Shown: positions 15,398 to 24,473, counted from the stretch's first letter. The stretch: 41,254 nucleotides of DNA from CAYHGV01 sp964356135 (GCA_964356135.1 CAYHGV010000010.1:1-41254); one strand, 5' to 3'. Notes: generated from the sequence alone by a model not told the origin. Translations and numbers: made by a program.

Positions 15398-16891
15398 TTA
15401 TCTCAACCGCACCACCTTCTTGGTTGATTTATAATCCTTGGTCTCTAATCGGTAGAAATAAACGCCAGAAGCTACCTTCTGCCCGTTATCCGATTTTCCA
15501 TCCCAGGTAACAGAATAGACCCCTGGCTCCAGACGCTGGGCTGCCAATAAAGTTTTTATACATCTGCCTGACAAATCGTAGATACTGAGTTCGACCGGAC
15601 CTGCTTGAAAAAGAGAATAAGATAAAGTTATGGTTTGCCGGAAGGGGTTGGGTGCGAGTGATATGACATGAATCGGAGTGAGCGGTAGTTCCTGAATGGT
15701 AGTTGTGGTATCATACTCATAGATCTTGGTTTCGCCACCACCCGAGAGGACAATTTCCTCATAGCCGTTTTTGTTCAGGTCATAGCAAAGAGCACGGGCT
15801 TCGTCGTGGTACTCGCCCAGGTCGTTCTCCCACTCCCATATTCGCTCATATTGGTCATTACTCGTAGCTTTGAGCACCACCACATAGGAGCCCATAGACC
15901 AGACAATCTCCTCTATACCATCGCCATCAACATCACCGCAGTCGCTCTGCCGGCTACCCGAAAGCCAATGGGTAAAAGAATCAATTATGACTTTTGAGTA
16001 GAGGTTATCGCCAATTCCTTCGTATTGTATGAGATAGTTTGTAAAACCATTGTCGGTAGGGTTCTGAAAATTAACGAAAAACTCAGGCTTTCCATCTTCA
16101 TCGCAGTCCTTGCCGCAGAAGAGGTCGTGGCCACCATCTGGAATCATGGTATCAATCCAAACCTCAGTCAGGGTATCATCGCCCGCATTCTCAAAGACAG
16201 CCACGCGATTGGGTAAGTATGGCCCACCCCAGCCCCAGGTCGCAATTTCCAGTTTCCCATCGCCGTCAAAGTCATCGCAGGGGAAAGGGTTCCCTGAGCC
16301 GAGCCCGGGAAAATGCTCAAGGACGAGCTCGTTCTTGTTATCTCCCACATTCTCGTAGATGTTTAAACCACCACCCGGACCAGGCCAACCAGAGCTTGAT
16401 GTCCATATCTCGTTCTTGCCATCCCGGTCAAAATCGACCAAGAGCCGGACAAGCACAGATTGAGTGTTTTCATCCTTCGCTTCCCAAGTTAAAACTGATG
16501 GGTAATCATTATAAGTCGGGCTCTCCCGGACTTGAACCCACCAAGTGTATGCATTTGTGTCTTGTTTCACTCCTACCAAATCAGTCAAGCCATCTCTATC
16601 CATATCGCATATTCCTGCGAAACTCCATTCACAGGAAGTGTCAATATACACGAGCTCGTAATTGTTATCGCTTGTATGTTCCCAGATTTCCAATGCGTTT
16701 TTCAGTGTGGCATCCGGCTGCCTCGGAAAGATGAGTTCGTTCAACCCGTCGTGGTCAGTGTCTCCTGCATCAATATTGTAGCCAGCGTGCGAAATACCAT
16801 GGGGCAATGAGGCGATTAAAGTGAAATTATAGGCTGCGCCAATCTGAAATACATCTCCTAAAATTGAAATGACTAAAATAATCTCCTTCAT
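15398..16891 (-). CDS. Exported FG-GAP/VCBS repeat protein with type-IX-style C-terminus
   Basis: 497 residues. A signal-like N-terminus is followed by repeated Asp-rich calcium loops (GDTDHDGLNEL, CDMDRDGLTDL, VDFDRDGKNEI, CDDFDGDGKLEI, CGDVDGDGIEEI), typical of FG-GAP beta-propellers. The last 80 residues are the FlgD-like sorting module (VELSIYDLSGR, WDGKSDNGQKVASGVYFYRLE). It is probably secreted and surface-held; ligand unknown. A GGAGG ribosome site lies six bases before the ATG, inside a hairpin. It follows the subtilase gene on the same strand with only 48 bases between, so an operon is likely. Confidence 0.85.
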   Translation of the reverse strand: MKEIILVISILGDVFQIGAAYNFTLIASLPHGISHAGYNIDAGDTDHDGLNELIFPRQPDATLKNALEIWEHTSDNNYELVYIDTSCEWSFAGICDMDRDGLTDLVGVKQDTNAYTWWVQVRESPTYNDYPSVLTWEAKDENTQSVLVRLLVDFDRDGKNEIWTSSSGWPGPGGGLNIYENVGDNKNELVLEHFPGLGSGNPFPCDDFDGDGKLEIATWGWGGPYLPNRVAVFENAGDDTLTEVWIDTMIPDGGHDLFCGKDCDEDGKPEFFVNFQNPTDNGFTNYLIQYEGIGDNLYSKVIIDSFTHWLSGSRQSDCGDVDGDGIEEIVWSMGSYVVVLKATSNDQYERIWEWENDLGEYHDEARALCYDLNKNGYEEIVLSGGGETKIYEYDTTTTIQELPLTPIHVISLAPNPFRQTITLSYSLFQAGPVELSIYDLSGRCIKTLLAAQRLEPGVYSVTWDGKSDNGQKVASGVYFYRLETKDYKSTKKVVRLR

Positions 16892-16892
16892 C

Positions 16893-16930
16893 GGAAACCT
16901 CCAAGGGGGGAGGTTCCCCCCCTTTTTTTT
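16893..16930. promoter_or_regulatory. Hairpin over the ribosome site of the FG-GAP gene
   Basis: GGAA-A-CCTCC (16893-16902) pairs with GGAGGTTCC (16909-16917) around a six-base loop, then C and T runs follow on the plus strand. On the minus strand the arm at 16902-16898 is the GGAGG ribosome site of the gene starting at 16891, so folding would hide it. Read on the plus strand, the hairpin plus T run also looks like a terminator for antisense transcription. Confidence 0.5.
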
Positions 16931-16939
16931 TATAATCCA

Positions 16940-19900
16940 TTACTTTATAAGTACCACCTTACGCGTAAGCGTTGATAAACCGGTTTCTAATTTTAAGAAG
17001 TAAACCCCATTTGAAAGACGCTGCCCTCTGTCATTGCTGCCATCCCAACGAATCGCATAAACTCCAGGCTTCAAGCTTAATGCATTAGAGAAATCCCGAA
17101 CCATTTGGCCGGAGATATTGTAGACCTTTAAAGTCATTGGCTGCCGCCCACCTGTTGTCTGGAATCGAATCTCCACGGTCCTGCCAAATGGGTTGGGCGT
17201 TACCTCGAAAGATATAACCCGCCTGCTTGGGGTCGTTTCAAGACCGGTTGGCCGGGGTTTGATGAGTTGCGGGTCAACCCAATCGTACTGGTAGACGGTG
17301 AGTTCATCGACAGATGCCGGTGCCTTGCTTGTTCCGGTGACCTTGAGTAGAACCTGAGTATCCCAGTAGAGTCCTGGCTGAATATAAGTATAAAGGGTCT
17401 CAGGTATACCGGGTTGATAGGTAATGGTAGTATCGTTGAGGGCATCGAAGGTAAAACGCTGAGTGTAGTCTGAAGCCGAGACCTCTGGCAGAGATTCAGC
17501 GTAGACAATTGCCCGGAGCAGGTAAAACTTGGTCTGGTCGAGATAGGGAAGTTCGTAGATGAGCTGAGGACCGTAATCTACTTTATGGTTGCTGGAACGC
17601 TTATAACCGGCCCGTGCCTGACAATAAGGAGAAGGAAGGGAATCGCCGAGTGTTATGCGATAGTAATCAAGGGGACAGCGGGTTCGAGAGACAGAATTTG
17701 CTAATTGCGGAGGATACCATTCCAGGAGCTTGGTATCAGATTTGATTTCGAACGGTGCACGATCATTTTGGGTCCATACATTGGCGAAGGTTACGCCATC
17801 ACGTCCTACCCAGGAACAGGACTGGCAAAATCGAGCATTGCTATCGGGGTCATCACTTTCCAATATCCCCTCTTCCAACTCGCCCTCATCCGGTTTGTAG
17901 TACCAATGGAGGTCCCACTTGTTCATGTACTGGTCATCCCTCTCCATCCAGGTCGTGTAGGCATAAGTGCTCTTAGATGGAAAGTCTGCATCCTTAGAAG
18001 CGGCGCTGAGTGGGTCGGGGGCGAGTTCCAAATCTGGATACCAAAAATTCTGTCTTAGATGCCGATATCTCACCCCCACCTGCCTTGTCCCGCCAATAAG
18101 AATGGGACCTTCGGTCCAGGTGACATACACCCGGTCGCCGTAGGCTTCGACAAAAGGGTGGCTCGAACACACATAATCGTGAGCCCCCTGGGCGCCCCTG
18201 GAAATGTTCACAGCAGTTGGAGGCCAATTAATACCATCACCGGAAGTTTTATAGTAAATATCTGTTTTGTAGTATCTCATACCCATCGTGTCCACGGTTT
18301 GGGTATATTTCTCCCAGACCACATGAAAAGTGTCCCCGGGCGTTATCGCAAGACAGGGGTTGCCGCAGAACTGATCTGCCTCATAGCTATCGAGAATGAC
18401 AGGAGTACTTAGCCAAAATTCGTGCAAAGCAGGGTCGTAGGATATTTTTACGAAGACGATGTAAGAGGATATTAAGGGATTCGTGCTGAGTGTGTGCAGC
18501 CATCTCAGCGAAAAAACTCCGGCTCCGGTCAGCATATATCTGGGAGGAAGACCTGCAAGGACATAAGAACCGAAGGTGCCACTTACAGGGCTGCATTCGA
18601 ACGAATCCGCAGGAATGTTCGGAAAAGGGTCTGGAAGAGGATCTTCTTCATTTATGAACGGGAACCTACTTTCCCAGTAGCCCTCAAGGTTGCGCAACCT
18701 GAGATAGGGGAATTTATCATCAATGAATGCGATCCCCACATAAGGCGTAGATGGTAAGACCAAAGGATTCTCCCTGGTTGTCAATGTGGGATATTCACCA
18801 TTGTCTATGATTTCGGGCTGAAACCAGGGAAGAGGATTCCAGTCTGTCCAGTACGTATAAAGGATTTTATTATTGGACTCATAAGCAAGATGATACTTCA
18901 TGTTGACCAGCCCTGGAGGATAAACAAGGTCATTCATTGATGTCGAAAGGTGACGATTGGCATTGAACGCAGTAGCATGGGGTGACCATGAGTCCCAGGT
19001 GGGTGGAGATTGTAGAGCCGCATGGACTGCCTGATAGGCGTCAAGCCGACCCCATCCATAGTCGTTGTTGGGATAGATGACATTGCCTCGCCGGTAGCTA
19101 TTATCCAGTAATGTGTTGTAGATTGTTTTATAGGCAAGGTCTGGCTTCGCCTGGAGCATCAGAGCAATGGCACCTGCCACCTGAGGTGCGGAGAAAGAGG
19201 TTCCATCGACATCTCTGTATCCATATTCATAAACATATCCATTAAAATCAAAGTAAGAGGTTCGAATATCTTCCCCCGGAGCCAAGATGTCTGGTTTGTG
19301 GAAATTCCAGTCCGGCCGCCCCCAATCGTCTTCCACAGTATAAGGAAATTTCTGAGGTGCGGGTCCTCGACAGGAAAAAGCGGCCACATCTTCATTTGGA
19401 ATTGAAGATCCTACCCCAATTACAACGGGGTAATTGGCCGGGCGTGCCACTGGTAAGGGATCTTCATATTGATTCCCGACGGCACAAACCGGTATGGTTC
19501 CCAAGTCGCGGAGGTTTCTCAGGATAAACCAATGGACAGTAAGACCTTCCATGATATTATCTCCAAAGGATACACTGACGACATCAACCCCTTTGTCATC
19601 AGACCAGAGATCGGCATACCACTGGTAACAATCAGACATCCACTCGTCAGTAATCTTATATATTAATGCTTCAGCCTTCCAAGCCGAACACGCCCTCGCG
19701 CAGACGAACTTCACTCCAGGTGCCACTCCGATGTCGTTCGGGTCGACACCATTGATAGGTCCATTGCCTCCGCACATAACACCCATCGTCATCGTCCCAT
19801 GACCACCACCATATTTATCGCCATCGAAGGGTTCCGTTTCACCAGCCACTGCATCATACCAGTGATTCTCTGGGTCAGATTGACCTTCTCCCCGCCATTT

Positions 19901-20518
19901 TCCTGCCAGAGCTGGATGATCTATATTCACGCCGGTGTCGATATTTCCAATCACGATTCCCTCTCCGGTATAACCTTCGGACCAAAGTGTGTAAGCGCCT
20001 ATTTTATCAAGATTCCAGAGAGGGCCGGTTGTAAATGGAGTATTACTATAATCCGAGATTCTGGACTTAAATTCGTACACGCGGTTCTTCTCTATGGAAC
20101 AAACATCTTCCCGGGCAGCAAGCGCTTCGATGACATCACGCCGTGCTTTCAGAACCAAGCCGTTAAATATCCAAAAGGGTTTGACTTCAGATATCCCTTT
20201 GTTGCCGCTCTGAAGATAGGCTTTTATATCAGCCTGCTCTAATCGGGCGAACTCTTTAAGAAAGGCTACCATCTCCGCTTTCGCCTCTCGGGGGAACCCG
20301 GAAAGGTCTGCCTGGCGGGCGAGAGTGATGATAACCTGGGTCTTAACTCCGGTTGAAAGGGTATCGAGGATGGTCTTGAGGTCAGGCGATAGCTTTTGTC
20401 CAACAGGGGCGCTATAAGTGAGGCAACGTCCGTAGGGGCTTATCGTGGTCGGTTCCACTGCCCAGAGGACAGGAACTATGAGAATTACTAAGAACTTAAT
20501 CAATTTACCACTCAACAT
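16940..20518 (-). CDS. Exported subtilisin-family (S8) serine protease, multidomain
   Basis: 1192 residues. A signal peptide (about 1-20) precedes an I9-like propeptide (about 55-150), and the S8 domain has D194 (GNIDTGVNIDH), H240 (GGGHGTMTMG), N349 (AVGNQ) and S441 (DGTSFSAPQVAG). A long region of beta repeats without a recognised enzyme follows. The last 80 residues are the FlgD-like sorting module (MTLKVYNISGQMV, WDGSNDRGQRLSNGVYFLKLE). It should be a secreted protease with a calcium-rich propeller-like stalk. The start is supported by GGGGGTG four bases upstream. Its leader contains a large nested stem, and the FG-GAP gene follows. Confidence 0.93.
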   Translation of the reverse strand: MLSGKLIKFLVILIVPVLWAVEPTTISPYGRCLTYSAPVGQKLSPDLKTILDTLSTGVKTQVIITLARQADLSGFPREAKAEMVAFLKEFARLEQADIKAYLQSGNKGISEVKPFWIFNGLVLKARRDVIEALAAREDVCSIEKNRVYEFKSRISDYSNTPFTTGPLWNLDKIGAYTLWSEGYTGEGIVIGNIDTGVNIDHPALAGKWRGEGQSDPENHWYDAVAGETEPFDGDKYGGGHGTMTMGVMCGGNGPINGVDPNDIGVAPGVKFVCARACSAWKAEALIYKITDEWMSDCYQWYADLWSDDKGVDVVSVSFGDNIMEGLTVHWFILRNLRDLGTIPVCAVGNQYEDPLPVARPANYPVVIGVGSSIPNEDVAAFSCRGPAPQKFPYTVEDDWGRPDWNFHKPDILAPGEDIRTSYFDFNGYVYEYGYRDVDGTSFSAPQVAGAIALMLQAKPDLAYKTIYNTLLDNSYRRGNVIYPNNDYGWGRLDAYQAVHAALQSPPTWDSWSPHATAFNANRHLSTSMNDLVYPPGLVNMKYHLAYESNNKILYTYWTDWNPLPWFQPEIIDNGEYPTLTTRENPLVLPSTPYVGIAFIDDKFPYLRLRNLEGYWESRFPFINEEDPLPDPFPNIPADSFECSPVSGTFGSYVLAGLPPRYMLTGAGVFSLRWLHTLSTNPLISSYIVFVKISYDPALHEFWLSTPVILDSYEADQFCGNPCLAITPGDTFHVVWEKYTQTVDTMGMRYYKTDIYYKTSGDGINWPPTAVNISRGAQGAHDYVCSSHPFVEAYGDRVYVTWTEGPILIGGTRQVGVRYRHLRQNFWYPDLELAPDPLSAASKDADFPSKSTYAYTTWMERDDQYMNKWDLHWYYKPDEGELEEGILESDDPDSNARFCQSCSWVGRDGVTFANVWTQNDRAPFEIKSDTKLLEWYPPQLANSVSRTRCPLDYYRITLGDSLPSPYCQARAGYKRSSNHKVDYGPQLIYELPYLDQTKFYLLRAIVYAESLPEVSASDYTQRFTFDALNDTTITYQPGIPETLYTYIQPGLYWDTQVLLKVTGTSKAPASVDELTVYQYDWVDPQLIKPRPTGLETTPSRRVISFEVTPNPFGRTVEIRFQTTGGRQPMTLKVYNISGQMVRDFSNALSLKPGVYAIRWDGSNDRGQRLSNGVYFLKLETGLSTLTRKVVLIK

Positions 20519-20527
20519 TTGTCACCC

Positions 20528-20622
20528 CCTTCAGGTGCAAAAATTTAGCAGGTTTATTGCCAGAATCCCCTCCAGGCTATCTCCTGGAGGGTCAGTATGC
20601 CTGCAATCGCTTCACCTGAAGG
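20528..20622 (-). promoter_or_regulatory. Nested hairpin in the leader of the subtilase gene
   Basis: Three arms nest in register: CCTTCAGGTG (20528-20537) with CACCTGAAGG (20613-20622), GCAGG (20548-20552) with CCTGC (20600-20604), and CCCTCCAGG (20568-20576) with CCTGGAGGG (20583-20591). The outer arm reaches to within about nine bases of the ATG and touches the GGGGGTG ribosome site, so it could control translation. No known riboswitch was recognised. Confidence 0.55.
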
Positions 20623-20642
20623 ATTGGAAAATACGATACAAA

Positions 20643-20660
20643 TTATTGTTTCAACAATAA
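20643..20660. promoter_or_regulatory. 18-bp dyad, possible operator
   Basis: TTATTGTT-tc-AACAATAA is a perfect eight-base inverted repeat, placed just upstream of the subtilase leader hairpin. It could be a repressor site for the minus-strand genes, but the promoter itself is not clear. Confidence 0.35.
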
Positions 20661-20703
20661 GCCAAATTTTAGCCATTTTTTTTGGTTTCTATGAATCCTG
20701 TCA

Positions 20704-20805
20704 TTAGTCATTGAGGCCATTAAATGGATTATCCTGCACCACCCACTCGCCTTGCGCCCAGCCGAAGCTAACAAGGGCAAAGATTACTGATAAGTATTTA
20801 GCCAT
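20704..20805 (-). CDS. Tiny exported peptide or truncated gene start
   Basis: 33 codons. A good ribosome site (AAGGGGGTTgaaa) precedes ATG, then a signal peptide MAKYLSVIFALVSFGWA and only 16 more residues including WVVQDNPFN before TAA. WVVQ near the N-terminus is common in exported repeat (BNR/YCF48) proteins of such genomes, so this may be the stump of a lost gene. It could equally be a genuine secreted peptide. A strong hairpin (20857-20895) lies in its leader and a TATAAT-like box is at 20915-20910. Confidence 0.45.
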   Translation of the reverse strand: MAKYLSVIFALVSFGWAQGEWVVQDNPFNGLND

Positions 20806-20856
20806 TTTCAACCCCCTTCATTTTTGTTCTTAACTCTATATCCCTAAACGCACAAA

Positions 20857-20895
20857 AGCAACCTCTGCGACCACCATTGGTCGCCATCGGTTGCT
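20857..20895. promoter_or_regulatory. Perfect nested stem-loop, possible attenuator
   Basis: AGCAACC (20857-20863) pairs with GGTTGCT (20889-20895), and inside it GCGACC (20867-20872) pairs with GGTCGC (20879-20884) around a six-base loop. On the minus strand it ends in TTTTG and lies in the leader of the tiny exported ORF; on the plus strand it faces the intergenic space before the epimerase gene. Terminator or attenuator are both possible. The remainder of 20806-21137 shows no gene. Confidence 0.45.
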
Positions 20896-21137
20896 CTTTA
20901 TTCGTATCCATTATACTTACACCCTTTGATTAACGATACAACTTATTTGAAACATGTCAAGGGAAAATCTTAGGATACGAGCTCTAAAAACCTTGCGCTA
21001 AATTTGTGCCAACTCAGAACCGGAACAGGCGTAAGTGGTGTTTTGCCTTGAAAAAATGATTTATGGTAAATTGGTGTCATTTTTAGTTTTTCGCTTCACC
21101 CGCCGTTTAGATTTCATAACCCCATAAGCTTTTTAGC

Positions 21138-21165
21138 TTGACTTTGGACAATTATTGCTTAATAC
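21138..21165 (+). promoter_or_regulatory. Leaderless promoter of the dTDP-sugar genes
   Basis: TTGACT (21138-21143), 16-base spacer, TAATAC (21160-21165), six bases, then ATG at 21172. No Shine-Dalgarno. Confidence 0.72.
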
Positions 21166-21171
21166 TTACTT

Positions 21172-21627
21172 ATGATTGATGGCGTCGAAATAAAGCAATT
21201 ACGGGTTATTCCGGATGAACGCGGGTTTTTGATGGAGCTCCTCCGCTCCGATGACCCGATGTTTAAAAAGTTCGGCCAGGTCTATCTGACCACGGTTTAT
21301 CCGGGCGTGGTCAAAGGCTGGCATTACCACAAGCTCCAGACCGATTTCTTTGCGGTGATTAAAGGGATGGCGCGAGTGGTTCTCTACGACCGGCGCGAGG
21401 ATTCTAAAACCTATGGCACGGTAATGGAACTCTTTATGGGCGAGCAGAACCCGATGCTCATAAAAATACCGCCTTTTGTCTATCATGGAATGAAAGGAAT
21501 CGGCGCTGAACCCGCCTATATCATCAACTGTCCGACCGAACTCTATAATTATCAGAATCCGGACGAATACCGCATTGACCCCTATGACCAGTCGATACCC
21601 TATGATTGGCGGCTGAAAGAAGGTTAG
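21172..21627 (+). CDS. dTDP-4-dehydrorhamnose 3,5-epimerase-like protein
   Basis: 151 residues of the RmlC cupin family, somewhat shorter than classical RmlC (about 180). The segment TVYPGVVKGWHYHKLQTDFF contains the histidines H51 and H53, followed by the cupin strands KGMARVVLYD and IPPFVYHGM. The family epimerises dTDP-4-keto-6-deoxyglucose during synthesis of rhamnose and related sugars for surface glycans. The dehydratase gene 87 bases downstream makes its substrate, which supports the assignment. The exact sugar product cannot be read from the sequence, so I give no symbol. Confidence 0.85.
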   Translation: MIDGVEIKQLRVIPDERGFLMELLRSDDPMFKKFGQVYLTTVYPGVVKGWHYHKLQTDFFAVIKGMARVVLYDRREDSKTYGTVMELFMGEQNPMLIKIPPFVYHGMKGIGAEPAYIINCPTELYNYQNPDEYRIDPYDQSIPYDWRLKEG

Positions 21628-21714
21628 GGTAAGTAAAGCGAATAGAACCAATGGCAGCGATACCGAAGCGTCTGTTGAGCAAAGTAAAACTAATGGTTCG
21701 AATAAATACTTACG

Positions 21715-22734
21715 GTGAATAGGGTTCTCGTAACCGGTGGCGCGGGTTTTATCGGCTCCAATTTCGTCCGCCACCTGCTCGAAAAAAACACATACCAGGT
21801 CGTGGTTCTCGACCAACTGACCTATGCCGGCAACCTCGATAATTTCCCCGACAGCGTTACCGCCAATCCCAATTTTCAGCTTATCAAAGGCGACATCTGT
21901 GACCGCAAAAAGGTGCGCGCGATCTATAAAACCATCGACCAGGTCGTCCATTTCGCCGCCGAGACCCACATCGACCGTTCGATTTCTAATCTCGAACCGT
22001 TTGTCCACACCGATTTCGTGGGTAGCTCTATACTGCTCGACGAATTCAAGGAGAATCCCCGGGAGCGGTTCATCCATATCTCAACCTCGGAAGTCTACGG
22101 CAGTGCCCGGAAGATTCCGATGGCGGAAGACCACCCGCTCTTCCCCCAGAGTCCGTATGCCGCGACCAAAGCAGCGGCTGACCGGTTAGCCTATTCCTTT
22201 TTCCGGACTTACAACCTTCCGATTGTCATTGTCCGGCCGTTCAATAACTACGGACCCAATCAGTATCCAGAAAAGCTCATTCCCTTATTTATCATCAATG
22301 CGCTTGAGAATAAACAACTGCCCGTGTACGGCTCGGGCAAAAATACCCGTGACTGGCTCTTTGTCGGCGACACCTGTGTGCTCCTGGAAAAACTGCTCAA
22401 GCTCGATATTAAAAAAATAAAAGGCGAGGTGATAAATTTCGGCACCGGCAAAGAGACCGATGTCTTGACCATCACCCGAACCATTCTTGATCACTTTGGT
22501 AAGCCACCGAATTTAATCCAGCACATTCAGGACCGTCCCGGCCATGTCGAACGGCTGGTTTCGTCAACAAAAAAAATGAAAAAACTGCTCGGCATGACAC
22601 CGCCGACCGGCTTTACGACCGGCTTGACTGAAACCATCAACTGGTACCGAAACAATCGAGCATGGTGGGAGAAAATTATAAACCGGAAAGAGTATCGCGC
22701 ATTTCATAACCGCTGGTACCGCAAACTCCGATGA
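21715..22734 (+). CDS. rfbB: dTDP-glucose 4,6-dehydratase
   Basis: 339 residues, GTG start. It is an extended short-chain dehydrogenase that converts dTDP-glucose to dTDP-4-keto-6-deoxyglucose. Seen: Rossmann motif TGGAGFIGSNF (7-17), FAAETHIDRS, STSEVYG, and the catalytic Y148-xxx-K152 in SPYAATKAAAD, then RPFNNYGPNQYPEKLIP. There is no ribosome site, and a TAAATA box lies six bases before the GTG without a convincing -35. The stop overlaps ribBA by four bases (ATGA), which places sugar and riboflavin genes on one message. Confidence 0.93.
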   Translation: MNRVLVTGGAGFIGSNFVRHLLEKNTYQVVVLDQLTYAGNLDNFPDSVTANPNFQLIKGDICDRKKVRAIYKTIDQVVHFAAETHIDRSISNLEPFVHTDFVGSSILLDEFKENPRERFIHISTSEVYGSARKIPMAEDHPLFPQSPYAATKAAADRLAYSFFRTYNLPIVIVRPFNNYGPNQYPEKLIPLFIINALENKQLPVYGSGKNTRDWLFVGDTCVLLEKLLKLDIKKIKGEVINFGTGKETDVLTITRTILDHFGKPPNLIQHIQDRPGHVERLVSSTKKMKKLLGMTPPTGFTTGLTETINWYRNNRAWWEKIINRKEYRAFHNRWYRKLR

Positions 22735-23960
22735 CCAAATTTGCTTCAATCCCAGAGGCAGTCGAAGAAATAAAAAAGGGCAAGCTCCTGATCGTCGTCG
22801 ATGATGAAGACCGGGAGAATGAAGGCGATTTTATCACCGCTGCCGAAAAGGTAACGCCGGAAACGATAAACTTTATGGCTAAATACGGTCGCGGCCTTAT
22901 CTGTATGCCGATGACCGCTGAGCGGCTGGATGCTTTGAAAATTCCGGTCATGGTGCCGGATAACACCGCCAAGCTCGGCACGCCGTTTACCGTTTCGGTT
23001 GATGCCATTAAAGGTACGACCACCGGTATTTCCGCCTATGACCGCTCCCTCACCATCAAAGTGATGATTGAACCCCAAACCAAACCCGAGGACATTGCCC
23101 GACCCGGCCATATCTTCCCTTTGCGCGCCCAAGAGGGTGGAATCCTCCGCCGTGCCGGACATACCGAAGCGACGGTCGATTTGGCGCGGCTCACCGGTCT
23201 CTATCCTGCCGGGGTGCTCTGTGAAATTATGGATTCGGATGGAACCATGGCGCGATTACCGAAATTAGAACGCATCGCCAAACGGTTCGGGCTCAAAATC
23301 GTCACGATCAAAGCCCTCATCGAATACCGGCACCGCCAGGAAATACTGGTGAAACGAATCGAAGACGTCGATACCATCCTCCCGACTCCCTATGGCGAGT
23401 TCAGACTCCTTGCCTATGAAAATATCATCGACTGTTCTCACCACCTGGTTTTAATAAAAGGCGACGTCCGGGGAAAAGAGAATATTCTGGTGCGCGTCCA
23501 TTCCCAGTGTCTGACCGGCGATGTCTTCGCTTCGCTGCGCTGCGATTGCGGCTCCCAGATGCAGCACGCACTCGAGTTGATAGAACAGGAAGGACAGGGA
23601 GTCTTTCTCTATATGCGCCAGGAAGGACGGGGGATTGGACTCGTCAACAAGCTGCGTGCCTACACCCTGCAGGATAAAGGTCTGGATACGGTTGAAGCCA
23701 ACCAGGCACTCGGCTTCCCTGCCGATTTACGTGACTACGGAATCGGTGCCCAGATTCTCGTCGACTTGGGCCTGACCAGTATCCGGCTCCTGACCAATAA
23801 CCCGAAGAAAGTGGTCGGCTTGGCCGGCTATGGCTTGACGATTATCGAACGGGTGCCGATAATTATTGAACCGACCCCGACCAATCTGAAATATCTCTTG
23901 ACCAAACGGGATAAGCTCGGTCATATCTTGAATACATTAGACCAAGGAGGGAAAAAATGA
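22731..23960 (+). CDS. ribBA: Bifunctional DHBP synthase / GTP cyclohydrolase II
   Basis: 409 residues, the usual RibBA length. The N-terminal half makes 3,4-dihydroxy-2-butanone 4-phosphate from ribulose 5-phosphate (DDEDRENEGD at 24-33, GISAYDRS, RPGHIFPLRA). The C-terminal half opens GTP to start riboflavin synthesis, with zinc cysteines in SQCLTG and LRCDCGSQM (about 259-272) and RQEGRGIGL (about 295). Both active sites look intact. ATGA overlaps link it to rfbB upstream and ribH downstream. ribD and ribE (riboflavin synthase) are not in the window. Confidence 0.96.
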   Translation: MTKFASIPEAVEEIKKGKLLIVVDDEDRENEGDFITAAEKVTPETINFMAKYGRGLICMPMTAERLDALKIPVMVPDNTAKLGTPFTVSVDAIKGTTTGISAYDRSLTIKVMIEPQTKPEDIARPGHIFPLRAQEGGILRRAGHTEATVDLARLTGLYPAGVLCEIMDSDGTMARLPKLERIAKRFGLKIVTIKALIEYRHRQEILVKRIEDVDTILPTPYGEFRLLAYENIIDCSHHLVLIKGDVRGKENILVRVHSQCLTGDVFASLRCDCGSQMQHALELIEQEGQGVFLYMRQEGRGIGLVNKLRAYTLQDKGLDTVEANQALGFPADLRDYGIGAQILVDLGLTSIRLLTNNPKKVVGLAGYGLTIIERVPIIIEPTPTNLKYLLTKRDKLGHILNTLDQGGKK

Positions 23961-24424
23961 AAGAGTATAAAGAATACAAAGGTAAGTTAGACGCAACCGG
24001 GAAAAAATTTGCACTGGTTGTCTCACGGTTCAATGAATTTATCGCCCATGATCTCATCCGGGGCGCAATCGACTGCCTGGAACGGCATACTGCCGCTGAA
24101 ATTGAAATCTTCTGGACGGTCGGTGCGTATGAAATTCCTCCCCTTGCCAAGAAAATAGCCGACCTCAATCGATTCGATGCGATTATATGCCTGGGCGCCA
24201 TCATTCGGGGCGACACTCCCCATTTTGAGTACATCGCCGCCGAAGCGTCACGGGGCATTGCCAAGGTTTATTATAAAACCGGCATTCCGACCATCTTCGG
24301 CATTATCACCGCTGATACCATCGAGCAGGCAATTGAACGGGCAGGCACCAAAGCCGGTAATAAAGGCTGGGACGCGGCACTTTCCGCCATCGAACTCGTC
24401 AACCTTCAAACCCAGCTCAAATAA
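23957..24424 (+). CDS. ribH: 6,7-dimethyl-8-ribityllumazine synthase
   Basis: 155 residues, standard length. RibH condenses 5-amino-6-ribitylaminouracil with the RibBA product to give lumazine, the direct riboflavin precursor. Diagnostic segments are VVSRFNEFIAHDLI, VGAYEIPPLAKKIA, CLGAIIRGDTPHFEYIA with the catalytic histidine, and FGIITADTIEQAIERAGTKAGNKG split across the C-terminal helix. It starts at an ATGA overlap with ribBA. An AGGAGGG also sits just before the ATG. nusB follows, a common ribH-nusB order. Confidence 0.96.
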   Translation: MKEYKEYKGKLDATGKKFALVVSRFNEFIAHDLIRGAIDCLERHTAAEIEIFWTVGAYEIPPLAKKIADLNRFDAIICLGAIIRGDTPHFEYIAAEASRGIAKVYYKTGIPTIFGIITADTIEQAIERAGTKAGNKGWDAALSAIELVNLQTQLK

Positions 24425-24473
24425 GATCGCGAAACCAGAAGAATCAATTGTTGTCCGGCGTCGTAAAGCCCGG

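Noticed and set aside
15243..15434. 63-codon frame between the aspartic protease and the FG-GAP gene
   Set aside because: It overlaps the end of the minus-strand FG-GAP gene, has no family match I recognise, and no coupled neighbour.
21675..21717. Separate leaderless promoter for rfbB
   Set aside because: A TAAATA box is at the right distance from the GTG, but the only TTGA-like box (21675) is 22 bases away, too far for a standard spacer.
21199..22077. Long open frame (292 codons) on the minus strand opposite the dTDP-sugar genes
   Set aside because: It lies antisense to two clearly conserved genes and has no recognisable protein content.
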